From contig CAMYYV010000007.1 in assembly GCA_947303625.1 (NCBI GenBank), positions 1-49,762 of the forward strand: a stretch of DNA of 49,762 bases, given 5' to 3'. Below the pieces are notes generated by a model that searched no databases, had not been told where the DNA came from, and saw only the letters and a list, made by a program, of their open reading frames with translations. Origin of the DNA: an uncultured Bacteroidales bacterium. GTDB taxonomy: Bacteria; Bacteroidota; Bacteroidia; Bacteroidales; F082. A program made the translations under genes and the position numbers. This document shows positions 1-8,876 of the stretch, in pieces (position 1 is the first letter of the stretch; every line of letters begins with the position of its first letter).

Positions 1-4
1 CCGC

Positions 5-679
5 ATGTCGGCCTACCAGAGCCTCAATTACCTCTACCAGTTTGCCGGCGACTACCAAAAAGCCCTCGAATGTCACGAGCTCTTCAACGAGAACATGATG
101 CTGTCAGACCAAGAGAACCGCAGCGAGCAAGTGCAGCGCATCAAGGCGGAATACGACTTGCAGATGCAGAAAAACAGCCTACAAGCCGAGCAGAAGCTGA
201 AGAGCCTCTATCTCTACCTCATCGTAGGCGGCTTATTATTGGCCTTGGCTGTCGTGCTACTGCTGTTGCGGCAGAAAACGCTCAGCGCCAAACTGAAAGT
301 CGAGGAGATGAAGAACCAGCTGGAGACAGAGCTGAAGAAAAACAAGGTGTACGTCACCGCCCTCGCCCTCACCGAGCAAATCACGGCCTCCACCTTGGAT
401 TTCGACTTGAAAGAAAACGAATGGGACGACTTCGTGGAACTGATCGACAAAGTCTATGGTGGCTTCATCAAAAGGCTGATGGAGAACTACCCCACCCTCA
501 CCAAGAGCGACCTTCAGATCTGTTGCCTCACCAAGCAAGGCTTCAGCAACCAGGTCATCTCCATCCTGATGAACCTGCAAACCAACAGCTACGCCCGCCG
601 CAAGTCGCGCATCAAGCAGGAGAAGATGAACGGCTTGGAGGACGAACGTTCGTTTGAGGAGATAATTAATGAACTATGA
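5..679 (+). CDS. C-terminal part of a TPR/transmembrane regulatory protein with C-terminal HTH-like region (5' end outside window)
   Basis: TPR-like start, single TM segment (LYLYLIVGGLLLALAVVLLLL), coiled coil, C-terminal helical region LTKSDLQICCLTKQGFSNQVISILMN typical of Bacteroidales TPR regulators. Confidence 0.7.
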   Translation: MSAYQSLNYLYQFAGDYQKALECHELFNENMMLSDQENRSEQVQRIKAEYDLQMQKNSLQAEQKLKSLYLYLIVGGLLLALAVVLLLLRQKTLSAKLKVEEMKNQLETELKKNKVYVTALALTEQITASTLDFDLKENEWDDFVELIDKVYGGFIKRLMENYPTLTKSDLQICCLTKQGFSNQVISILMNLQTNSYARRKSRIKQEKMNGLEDERSFEEIINEL

Positions 680-733
680 CTATGGCTTATGGCTCGCCTT
701 TACGTAGCGGCCGGCCATAGGCCATAGTCATAG
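674..733. repeat. Imperfect palindrome with arms made of 7-bp units (CTATGAC-TATGGCT-TATGGCT / inverted CTATGAC-TATGGCC-TATGGCC)
   Basis: 20-bp arms 674-693 and 714-733 with one G:U-type difference; left arm contains the stop codon of the upstream CDS; convergent gap. Confidence 0.85.
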
Positions 734-744
734 CCATCAGTCAA

Positions 745-1242
745 TTACGCCCAAGGATCTTGCGACACCGGTTTCCTGATGCCCACCAAAATGGCCTGGT
801 CCCAAAGGAACCACTCGCCCGTGGAGGGCTTCAGACGCAACGTAATCTGACGCGGGGTGTCGGCACCGCCGCTACGGATGTCGAGACGTTTGTAGCCTTC
901 TTCGGCGATAGGTGCCACGTTGTCGGTGAACTCAAGGACATAAGGCACATCGGGCGTGTAGTTATTGGCCGGCGTGGCGCCCTTGAAATACGACTTCACC
1001 AAATAGTCGCCGTTGTCCATGAAACGGTCTCTGATGAATTGTTTCTCAAAGTTCGACAAGGGACGCGGACCCCTCAGGAAGTCCAACATACGGTAGCATT
1101 CCTCACGATTGGTCGTGTACACAGTCAAAGCGGCCACGGCCAAAGCCGCGGTGCCTTCGGGGGTTTTTAGGTCGGCCTGAGGAAGGGCCTGCAATTCTTC
1201 CAAGGTTTTCGGAAGCTCATTCCATGTGATCTTGTAACTCAT
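745..1242 (-). CDS. Conserved hypothetical protein (DUF6935-like)
   Basis: Complete 165-aa ORF, coherent soluble protein; family name tentative. Confidence 0.7.
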   Translation of the reverse strand: MSYKITWNELPKTLEELQALPQADLKTPEGTAALAVAALTVYTTNREECYRMLDFLRGPRPLSNFEKQFIRDRFMDNGDYLVKSYFKGATPANNYTPDVPYVLEFTDNVAPIAEEGYKRLDIRSGGADTPRQITLRLKPSTGEWFLWDQAILVGIRKPVSQDPWA

Positions 1243-1286
1243 AGCTTTTTCGTTTTATAATGTTATACTTGGCATGTGTTTCTATG

Positions 1287-4200
1287 TTACCTCACGTTCG
1301 ACTTCAAACGGTCGGCGATCTTTTTCTTCAGATCGAAATACATTTGCTCCGTGTCGTTGCGTCTGTTGGGCTTGTAAAGATTGGGATATTTGCAGCCTTC
1401 GAGCTTGTATTCCAGGTTGTTCAAAGGACCCGAGATTTTCAGTCCGAGACGCACGGGCAGCGGCGACTGCGTCACCGAGAGGTGATATTCGCCATTTTTG
1501 TCGAGCTTCATGCGACCGTCCACCGTCACCTTGTACTTACCGATGGCAATCTGCGAAGGCCACAGGTCGATTTCGTCCTTGAAGACGGTGAGCTGCACGT
1601 CGAGGCTGTCGACGCGGTATTGACCGTTGGTGCTAATGTCCAGCATGTCGGTGATCTTCGTGAAGGTGAATTTGTCATTGACCGTCAAATTCTTGCCTTC
1701 GATGTCAGCGGCAGCGCGCAGGGTCGAGATCTTGGGTTGGTAGGTCGACGTGAGGTTGGTCTCGGCCCCGATGTGGAACTCAGCCTGACCATCGAAGGTC
1801 TTCAGCATAGGCACCAAGGTGTCGATGTAAGGAATCATCGTCAGCAGGTCGTTGATCTGCACCCGCAACAGGTGGAAGTCCATGGCGAGGAGGAGGTTGT
1901 TCTTGCGCGGCGACTGGTAGAGCGCCGTCAGCTGCATCTCAGCGGCCTTGTTGGTGAAGCCGATTTCCCGCAAGATGAGCGTGCCATCTTTCACCGTCAT
2001 GGTGCCGTTGAGGTCGTTCAGGTCGAAGTTGTCGTACAATGCCTTCTTCGTGTTGAGGACAAAGTTGAAGTCGATACCCTCAGGCACCATGAAGGGGTCG
2101 ACTTCCTCCCCACCCTTGCTTGCTGAGGTCCCTGCTTCCTCGGCCGCTGAGCCTGTCGAAGCGTCCGTTCGTCCCAGCCCACTGGTCAAATCCAAAATCT
2201 CGTTGATGTCTACATAATTCGAAGTGGCCTGTAACTCGCCCTTCATCAGGTTCTTGTGGTCCTCGATCCAATCTTTGATGCCGACAATACTGCCTTGCAG
2301 GCTCATGTCAGACTTGCCGATACGGAAGGTGCTCTTCTTGAAGTCGAGCTCATGCGAGTTGAACAGGAAGTCGATATTGCTGATCTTGATGTCTTCGTCG
2401 ATGCCGTCCACCTGCACCACGGCATTACCTAAGGTAAAGTCTGCCGAGGGATTCCAACGGTTCAGGAAATCGGTCTTGTTTTTGTTCTCGTCCACCGAAG
2501 CGTTCACCTTCAGGGTCGTGCTGTTGAGTGAATAGTCATTACCCATCTTGGCCACAATGTCCTTACCGTCCAAGGTAACGCGGGCTTTGAGACGCTTTGC
2601 GTTCTTGTCGGGCGTGGTCACAAAGGTGAGGGCAGGTGCGTCGATATGGGCTGTGACGTCATCGTAAACCATATCCAACTTGCTGAAATTCAATGCGGCA
2701 TCAACGAGCATCTTCTCAAAACCACCCTTAAAGTTATCTGCTGACAGTTTGATGTCGGGATCCTTCAAGTCGGCCTGGACGCCCTTCCCAGCTTTGGCTT
2801 GTAACGTTTGCGAGGCCAAGGTGACATAGGCACCCTTGCGGTTCTTTCCTTTGGCCGAGGCGGGTAGTGTCAAGCCGACATTGAGCAAAGGCGAGGTAAC
2901 ATGGATGGTGTCCATATCGAAGGCAAAATCCTTGATTTTCAAGGTGCCGTTGGCTTTCAGACGGTTGAGATTGTAGTCGTCCAACGACTTTTTCAGCTGC
3001 TCGACGGTGAAGTTGGTGGTCAGGTTGAGGCTGGTACGCCCATTGAGTTTCATCTTCTTGGGCAAGAAGCTCTTGAGGTCGGTCAGCGGTACGTCGCCTT
3101 TCACTTTGAGTTTCAGCCCGATGTCACCTAAGAGGTCGTCGACCACACCGTCGGCAGTGAAGCTGCTGCGATTGAATTTGGCACTCACACTGTTAACTGT
3201 CAAGTAGTTGGTATCAGAATTGAGGTCCAAATCCAGGTGGCCGTCCAAGTTGACCTCGGTGAAAGGATAGGGAAGCTCCTTGACGTTGACGCTCAGGTTA
3301 TTGGCCAGAACGTTTGCCGAAATCAAAGGCATAATGCTGTCATTGAGTGTGCCTTTCACCTTGACGTCGGAGAGGGTCGCCTGGCCTTTATATTCGATAC
3401 TGCTAAGTTTCTGTTGCAATTTCTCGGGTAGATAGGTCAACACGTCTTCTATGACTAATGCATTGGTTTTCAATACTAAGTCAAGGTTAACATCGTTGTT
3501 TTCAGTTATCTCCACATCGCCATCTACGTCAATCAGGTAACGGTTCAGCCCGATTTGTGCCTTGTCGAGATGGCCTTTCATGTCGTTGAGGCTGAACTGC
3601 ACCGGCAGAAGGAGGTTTAAAGTGTCGTTTTCGAGATAGGGCTCGTTGAGGTTGAGGCTGATGTCGGGTGTGGCCAGTTTCACAACACCGTCAATTTTGT
3701 CCATGTTGGTGATATCCCCGTCGAAATCAAGGTCCAACGACTTGGCCGCCAGCTGTATGGCCTTCATCTTTAGGAACAAGTCAGCAGCATTCAACGACAG
3801 GTCGGCATCGATGTCCTTGTCCTGCATCTTGCCTTTCAAGTCTAAGTTGAGACTCTGAGCCTGGGCTGTCATCTGATTGCGGTCATCGGTATAGATCAGC
3901 GTTGAGTTTTTCAACTTTACCTCTTCTATATCAACGAGATAATCGAAAGTGCTGGTCGTGTCGCTCGTCTCTTTGGTCTTAAAGACGTCGAAGTTGTTGT
4001 TGCCAATCGAATCAGTATACAAATTCACAAAAGCGTCTTCGAGGATACACTTCCTGACGACGATCTCTTTCTCTTTCAGCAGTTTCTTGAGGTCGAGCAC
4101 CACCGTCAAGTCATCGATGTTGGCCAGCGTGTCGGACGGCGAGCCTGCCATCGGGTTGATAAGGGCCACATTCTCGATGTCAATGCCCACGTTTGGGAAG

Positions 4201-4391
4201 GTCTTGAACAGGGTGAGGTCGGCCTTGCCCAACTCCATCTCGCAGGTGATGAACTCGGGAGCGTATTTCTTGACTTGTTTCGTCAGCCAACCCGACGAGG
4301 TGACCAAAATGGAGGCAACGACCGCCACGATGAGCACTACCCCCACGAGGGATGCCAAGACGATACCGGTGATTTTCAGTGCTTTTTTCAT
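1287..4391 (-). CDS. AsmA-like C-terminal-region family protein
   Basis: N-terminal TM helix followed by long beta-rich repeats typical of AsmA/TamB-like proteins; 1034 aa. Confidence 0.85.
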   Translation of the reverse strand: MKKALKITGIVLASLVGVVLIVAVVASILVTSSGWLTKQVKKYAPEFITCEMELGKADLTLFKTFPNVGIDIENVALINPMAGSPSDTLANIDDLTVVLDLKKLLKEKEIVVRKCILEDAFVNLYTDSIGNNNFDVFKTKETSDTTSTFDYLVDIEEVKLKNSTLIYTDDRNQMTAQAQSLNLDLKGKMQDKDIDADLSLNAADLFLKMKAIQLAAKSLDLDFDGDITNMDKIDGVVKLATPDISLNLNEPYLENDTLNLLLPVQFSLNDMKGHLDKAQIGLNRYLIDVDGDVEITENNDVNLDLVLKTNALVIEDVLTYLPEKLQQKLSSIEYKGQATLSDVKVKGTLNDSIMPLISANVLANNLSVNVKELPYPFTEVNLDGHLDLDLNSDTNYLTVNSVSAKFNRSSFTADGVVDDLLGDIGLKLKVKGDVPLTDLKSFLPKKMKLNGRTSLNLTTNFTVEQLKKSLDDYNLNRLKANGTLKIKDFAFDMDTIHVTSPLLNVGLTLPASAKGKNRKGAYVTLASQTLQAKAGKGVQADLKDPDIKLSADNFKGGFEKMLVDAALNFSKLDMVYDDVTAHIDAPALTFVTTPDKNAKRLKARVTLDGKDIVAKMGNDYSLNSTTLKVNASVDENKNKTDFLNRWNPSADFTLGNAVVQVDGIDEDIKISNIDFLFNSHELDFKKSTFRIGKSDMSLQGSIVGIKDWIEDHKNLMKGELQATSNYVDINEILDLTSGLGRTDASTGSAAEEAGTSASKGGEEVDPFMVPEGIDFNFVLNTKKALYDNFDLNDLNGTMTVKDGTLILREIGFTNKAAEMQLTALYQSPRKNNLLLAMDFHLLRVQINDLLTMIPYIDTLVPMLKTFDGQAEFHIGAETNLTSTYQPKISTLRAAADIEGKNLTVNDKFTFTKITDMLDISTNGQYRVDSLDVQLTVFKDEIDLWPSQIAIGKYKVTVDGRMKLDKNGEYHLSVTQSPLPVRLGLKISGPLNNLEYKLEGCKYPNLYKPNRRNDTEQMYFDLKKKIADRLKSNVR
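2145..2163 (-). repeat. Partial copy of the 24-bp element inside the AsmA-like gene (encodes ASTGSA)
   Basis: cgctgagcctgtcgaagcg in a low-complexity linker. Confidence 0.75.
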
Positions 4392-4393
4392 GA

Positions 4394-4798
4394 CTAATCA
4401 ACCTTGATATAAAAATGCTTCACTCCATAATCATCATTATAAACCAACTCGTGGGCATCGAGTGTGGTAACCGTATACAATTTTGGCACAGTGATGAATG
4501 AGCCTAAATGTTCCTGTTTCAAGGTGGAACCTGTCAGTGTCCAGATGAACAGCTGCCCCTCGGCCTCGTTGATGTCGTCGGCCACGTCCCAAGTAACGCC
4601 ATTGGCCTGCACCGTGTCGCCAGTGGGAAGTATGCGCTCAAAAACGGTATCGTAGTAACGTTCAAAAACAGAACCTTCCTGCCACTTGCCAATCAGCATA
4701 GACTTGTCGAAATTGTTGTCGTGAGGTTTGACACCGTGACAAGCGCTGAAGCCCAAGGTAAGGGCCAAGCCAAGAAACAGAAAGATCAGCTTTTTCAT
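4394..4798 (-). CDS. Small lipoprotein, lipocalin-like
   Basis: Lipoprotein signal (MKKLIFLFLGLALTLGFSAC), GKWQEGS.. lipocalin-like start. Confidence 0.65.
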   Translation of the reverse strand: MKKLIFLFLGLALTLGFSACHGVKPHDNNFDKSMLIGKWQEGSVFERYYDTVFERILPTGDTVQANGVTWDVADDINEAEGQLFIWTLTGSTLKQEHLGSFITVPKLYTVTTLDAHELVYNDDYGVKHFYIKVD

Positions 4799-4817
4799 TG
4801 TTAATGTCTCTATTTTT

Positions 4818-5267
4818 CTATTCAGTCAACATGTTTTTCACTTCGTCGTTCGACAAGGCTTTCTGGATGATCAACTCGTGGTCGAAAGCTAAGCTCGGCA
4901 GGTTGTCGATGGCAAACCACTGCGCCTTGGCTGCGTCGTCGCTACCTTTAGCCTGTTGGTCCGTTTCGTCAAAGCCCCAAAAGGCGATGCTGATGGTGCG
5001 GTGACGTGGGTCGCGGTGAGGCGCGCCGAAGGCATAGAGCTGGTGCAAACTGATGCCCGTTAGTCCAGTCTCTTCCTGCAATTCTCGTGCCGCACAGGTC
5101 TCCAAGTCCTCGTCCATCTCCAAAAAACCGCCTGGCAAGGCCCAGCAGCCTTGGTAGGGTTCGTTGGCACGTTCGATGAAGAGCAAACTCCATTTTGAAT
5201 CTATCTTCTTAAAAATCAAGCAATCTGTTGTCACGCAAGGACGCGGATAATCATAGGTGTAACTCAT
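4818..5267 (-). CDS. NUDIX hydrolase
   Basis: Nudix box GGFLEMDEDLETCAARELQEETGL. Confidence 0.93.
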   Translation of the reverse strand: MSYTYDYPRPCVTTDCLIFKKIDSKWSLLFIERANEPYQGCWALPGGFLEMDEDLETCAARELQEETGLTGISLHQLYAFGAPHRDPRHRTISIAFWGFDETDQQAKGSDDAAKAQWFAIDNLPSLAFDHELIIQKALSNDEVKNMLTE

Positions 5268-5306
5268 AGTGAACTTATTTTTTCGGCAAAAATAACAATC
5301 TTTTTC

Positions 5307-5314
5307 TATTTTTG
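5307..5314 (+). promoter_or_regulatory. Bacteroidota-type -7 box TATTTTTG
   Basis: TAnnTTTG consensus upstream of the nitrilase-family CDS. Confidence 0.5.
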
Positions 5315-5345
5315 CGAAAAAATAAGGCTCAGAACTACCAAATCA

Positions 5346-5368
5346 GGTCACTGAGCCCGTCGAATGAC
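5346..5368. repeat. Degenerate intergenic copy of the GGTCCCTGAGCCTGTCGAAGGGCC-type element
   Basis: ggtcactgagcccgtcgaatgac, close to ggtccctgagcctgtcgaagggcc. Confidence 0.55.
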
Positions 5369-5376
5369 TGATTCTT

Positions 5377-6171
5377 ATGCAAAACCTCAACCTCGCCTAC
5401 ATCCAAGCCGACCTGAAATGGGAGGATAAAGAAGCCAATCTGGAGCATTTCGGCCAGTTGCTGCAACAAGTACAATCTGACACCGACCTCATCCTCCTGC
5501 CTGAGACCTTCACCACGGCTTTCCCCGTCGACCCGAAAAAGTTTGCCGAAACGGAAGACGGCCCCACGATGCAATGGCTGCGCGAAAAAGCCCAAGCCAA
5601 AAACACCGTTATCGCCACCACCTTCCCTATAGAAAAGGATGGGCATTACTTTAACAGCCTCGTCTGGATGCGACCCGACGGCACTTATGAGCTATATTTC
5701 AAACGCCACACCTTCACCATGGGCGGCGAGGACAAGCTGGTGGAACGCGGTGAACAGCAGCTGATTGTGGAACTCAACGGCTGGCGCATCAAGCCGATGG
5801 TGTGCTACGACATCCGCTTCCCCGTATGGGCGCGCAACCGCTACAAGGACGGACAGTACGAATACGACCTGGCCTTCTATCTCGCCAACTTCCCCGACTC
5901 GAGGATGGTGGTGTGGCGCACGCTCCTCGTGGCCCGGGCCATTGAGAACCAAGCCTATTGGATTGGCGTGAACCGCGTCGGCATCGACGACTACGGTCTG
6001 CATTACAGCGGCGAGTCGCAGGTGATCAACGCCCGCGGCGAAGTCATCTCGAAGGCCGAGCCTTACCAAGAAGCCGTACTGCACTGCACCTTGGATTACG
6101 AGAAGCTGCAACACTTCCGCGAGAAGTTCCCTCTGGGACCGGACTGGGATGAATTCAACATTAAATCATAA
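5377..6171 (+). CDS. Nitrilase/omega-amidase (YafV-like) carbon-nitrogen hydrolase
   Basis: Nitrilase motifs LPETFTTAF and MVCYDIRFPVWARN (catalytic Cys). Confidence 0.9.
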   Translation: MQNLNLAYIQADLKWEDKEANLEHFGQLLQQVQSDTDLILLPETFTTAFPVDPKKFAETEDGPTMQWLREKAQAKNTVIATTFPIEKDGHYFNSLVWMRPDGTYELYFKRHTFTMGGEDKLVERGEQQLIVELNGWRIKPMVCYDIRFPVWARNRYKDGQYEYDLAFYLANFPDSRMVVWRTLLVARAIENQAYWIGVNRVGIDDYGLHYSGESQVINARGEVISKAEPYQEAVLHCTLDYEKLQHFREKFPLGPDWDEFNIKS

Positions 6172-6320
6172 TTATCACAAAACTTGCAAAACTTACAAAA
6201 CCTAAAAACGATGGCGGCTGCACAACCGTGTCGCCGCCAGAAAGCTGCCGGTTGGCGAGTTTTCCCACAATTAAAAAAAGTTTTACTGGTTTTGATTGTT
6301 TTGTGACAAAAACGAACAAT

Positions 6321-6764
6321 ATGACTCTTTCTGTTTTCTCCGACGAATACTATATGAAACAGGCCTACCAAGAGGCCCAGCAGGCCCTAAAGGCCGACGA
6401 AATCCCCATCGGCGCCGTGGTGGTGTGCAACAACAAAATCATCGCCCGTGCCCACAACCAGACCGAGACCCTCAACGACGTGACCGCCCATGCCGAAATG
6501 TTGGCCATCACCGCCGCCGCCAATTCCTTAGGTGCCAAATATTTGGACGAATGTACGCTGTATGTCACCCTCGAGCCCTGCCCCATGTGCGCTGGAGCCC
6601 TCTGCCATGCCCACATCGGCAAGGTGGTCTGGGCCGCTGACGATCCCAAGAACGGCTTCTCACGCTTCGGCAACATGCTACATCCCAAGACGAAGACCGA
6701 GACGGGGGTGATGCATGACGAGTGTCTGGAATTGTTGACGGGGTTTTTTAAACAGAAACGGTAG
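6321..6764 (+). CDS. tadA: Nucleoside/tRNA adenosine deaminase (TadA-like)
   Basis: HAEM and PCPMCAGAL zinc motifs; start taken as ATG 6321 rather than the longer track ORF. Confidence 0.88.
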   Translation: MTLSVFSDEYYMKQAYQEAQQALKADEIPIGAVVVCNNKIIARAHNQTETLNDVTAHAEMLAITAAANSLGAKYLDECTLYVTLEPCPMCAGALCHAHIGKVVWAADDPKNGFSRFGNMLHPKTKTETGVMHDECLELLTGFFKQKR

Positions 6765-6767
6765 GCT

Positions 6768-6835
6768 TGTAGGGTTGTCACATTGTGGCAGCCGCATGGA
6801 ATATTCAGCGGCTGCCGTAGTACGACAGCCCTACA
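6768..6835. repeat. Long imperfect palindrome, copy 1 of a dispersed ~70-bp element
   Basis: tgtagggttgtcacattgtggcagccgc...gcggctgccgtagtacgacagccctaca; second copy at 47859-47933. Confidence 0.85.
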
Positions 6836-6838
6836 AAC

Positions 6839-8671
6839 CTAATCCTCGGAGATCTCGCTCATCATATTTCGGTACGCCGAGAACACATTGGCACGCGAAA
6901 TATAGCCTAAATACTTCCCATCCTGGATGACAGGAATGTTGTATTTGCCCGACTTTTGGAACTTTTGCACGATCTCTTCCATCGACTCATCGGGGTGGAT
7001 GACATAGTCGGGCAAGACGGCGAAGTTCTGTATCGACTGGTCGTAATAGCTGTCATCGAAGAGGATGCCACGCACATCGTCGAACAACACATGACCGCAG
7101 AAAACGCCATGCTTGTCGACCACTGGGAAGATGTTGCGCTTCGACGACGACACCAATGGCAATAGATCGCGGAAGAGACAATCGGGGTCGACGGGGCTGA
7201 AGTTGGTCTCTATCAACTGATTGATAGCCATCATATTAAGGATACTCTTATCCTTGTTATGCGTCACCTCCACGCCTTGCTCGGCAACGGCATTGGTATA
7301 GATGGAGTGCTTGAAGAACAATCTGTTGATAGCATAGGCCAACGCCGAGACAATCATCAGAGGCACAATGAGGGCGTAGCCGTTGGTGATTTCAGCGATG
7401 AGGAAGATGCCTGTCAAAGGTGCATGAAGCATGCCCGCCACGAGGCCACTCATGCCCACAAGGGCAAATTTAGCCGGATCCAAGTCGCCGATACCCAGAT
7501 AGTTGACCGTAGTGGCAAAAAACAATCCCGTAAACGCTCCTATAAACAATGCTGGGGCGAAAGTACCGCCCACGCCGCCCGCACCAAAGGTGAAGGCGGT
7601 GGCAAAGGCTTTCAGCAAGATCATGCCCGCAAAGAGGATGATGACCACCAGGTCGTAGTCCTTAAGCTGCGCAAACCACGCATTGCCAAACACGGGGCTG
7701 TAGTCGCCTTTCAACGCTGAGTTGATGGCCTCGTAACCCTCGCCGTAAAGAGCAGGGAATAAGAAAATCAAGATGCCGAGGAAAGTGCCGCCCACGAGGA
7801 ACCGAACCCAAGGCGACTTCACCTTCTTGAAGCTCTTCTCGACGCTGAAGGTCACCTTTAGAAAATAAGCCGACACCAAGCCAGCAAAGAGACCTAAACC
7901 AATGTAATACAAAGCATTACTTGGAACAAAGCCTTCCGTGATGACAGCGGTATATTCCACCGTCTGTCCAAGGAACCAGTAAGCCGTCAGGATGGCGACG
8001 AAAGAAGAACAAATGATGGGCACCAGGGCGTTGAGTGACAAGTCGATCATAAACACCTCAAGGGCAAACAGGATGCCAGTGATGGGTGCTTGAAAGATGG
8101 CCGCCAAAGCCGCAGCGCCACCCATACCGATGAGCTGGATGGTGTGCTTATAGTCGAGTTTCAAGGCCTGAGCGATGTTGGAGCCTATGCTGCCGCCCGT
8201 TGACACGCTGGGACCTTCCAATCCCACCGAGCCGCCGAAGCCGACCGTCAGGGCGCTGGTGACGATGCTCGACCAACTGCTGCTACGGCTCACCTTGCCC
8301 TTGTTTTTCGAGATGGCGTAAAGGATGCCCGGGATGCCATGACCGACGTCTTTCTTCAGGATATACTTACAGAATAGGATGGTCAGCAGGATACCGATAG
8401 CAGGGCAGATGAAATACAGCAGGAAGGAGTACTGGAACTGCGCGTTGATGACCAAGTCGCGGATGCCGTGGGCCAGCTTTTTGATGATGACAGCGGCAGC
8501 ACCAGCGAAAAAACCCGTCGGGATGCTGAGTATCAGCATGAAACGACGGTCACTCAAATGCGTCGTACGCCACGCGTTGAACCGGTCGATCCATCTTTTG
8601 ATCTTGTCTCTTACTTTGCCCACGGATTTGCTTTGTTTTCGGCCGCTAAAATAGAAAAAAGTAACGCGCAA
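6839..8671 (-). CDS. ClC-family chloride channel with C-terminal CBS domains
   Basis: GSVGLEGPS, GGVGGTFAPALFIGA motifs, many TM helices, CBS-like C-terminus; start codon uncertain. Confidence 0.92.
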   Translation of the reverse strand: MRVTFFYFSGRKQSKSVGKVRDKIKRWIDRFNAWRTTHLSDRRFMLILSIPTGFFAGAAAVIIKKLAHGIRDLVINAQFQYSFLLYFICPAIGILLTILFCKYILKKDVGHGIPGILYAISKNKGKVSRSSSWSSIVTSALTVGFGGSVGLEGPSVSTGGSIGSNIAQALKLDYKHTIQLIGMGGAAALAAIFQAPITGILFALEVFMIDLSLNALVPIICSSFVAILTAYWFLGQTVEYTAVITEGFVPSNALYYIGLGLFAGLVSAYFLKVTFSVEKSFKKVKSPWVRFLVGGTFLGILIFLFPALYGEGYEAINSALKGDYSPVFGNAWFAQLKDYDLVVIILFAGMILLKAFATAFTFGAGGVGGTFAPALFIGAFTGLFFATTVNYLGIGDLDPAKFALVGMSGLVAGMLHAPLTGIFLIAEITNGYALIVPLMIVSALAYAINRLFFKHSIYTNAVAEQGVEVTHNKDKSILNMMAINQLIETNFSPVDPDCLFRDLLPLVSSSKRNIFPVVDKHGVFCGHVLFDDVRGILFDDSYYDQSIQNFAVLPDYVIHPDESMEEIVQKFQKSGKYNIPVIQDGKYLGYISRANVFSAYRNMMSEISED

Positions 8672-8876
8672 CGAAAAAAGAAATGAGATTTTCCCTATTT
8701 TCGCAGTCTATTATTATTGTGATTGCTTCGTAAGAAATCTATCAAAATCAACATGAAAAAATCTATCAAAATCAAAGGAAGAGTAATAAACGACAATTAT
8801 ATAGATTTTATAAGATTTTGAAAAACAGATTTTTGAACGATTTCTACACGAAGTGTATCCCATAACAATAAGTACC

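Noticed and set aside
1260-2126. 288-aa plus-strand ORF antisense to the AsmA-like gene
   Set aside because: Shadow ORF; coding evidence favours the minus-strand gene.
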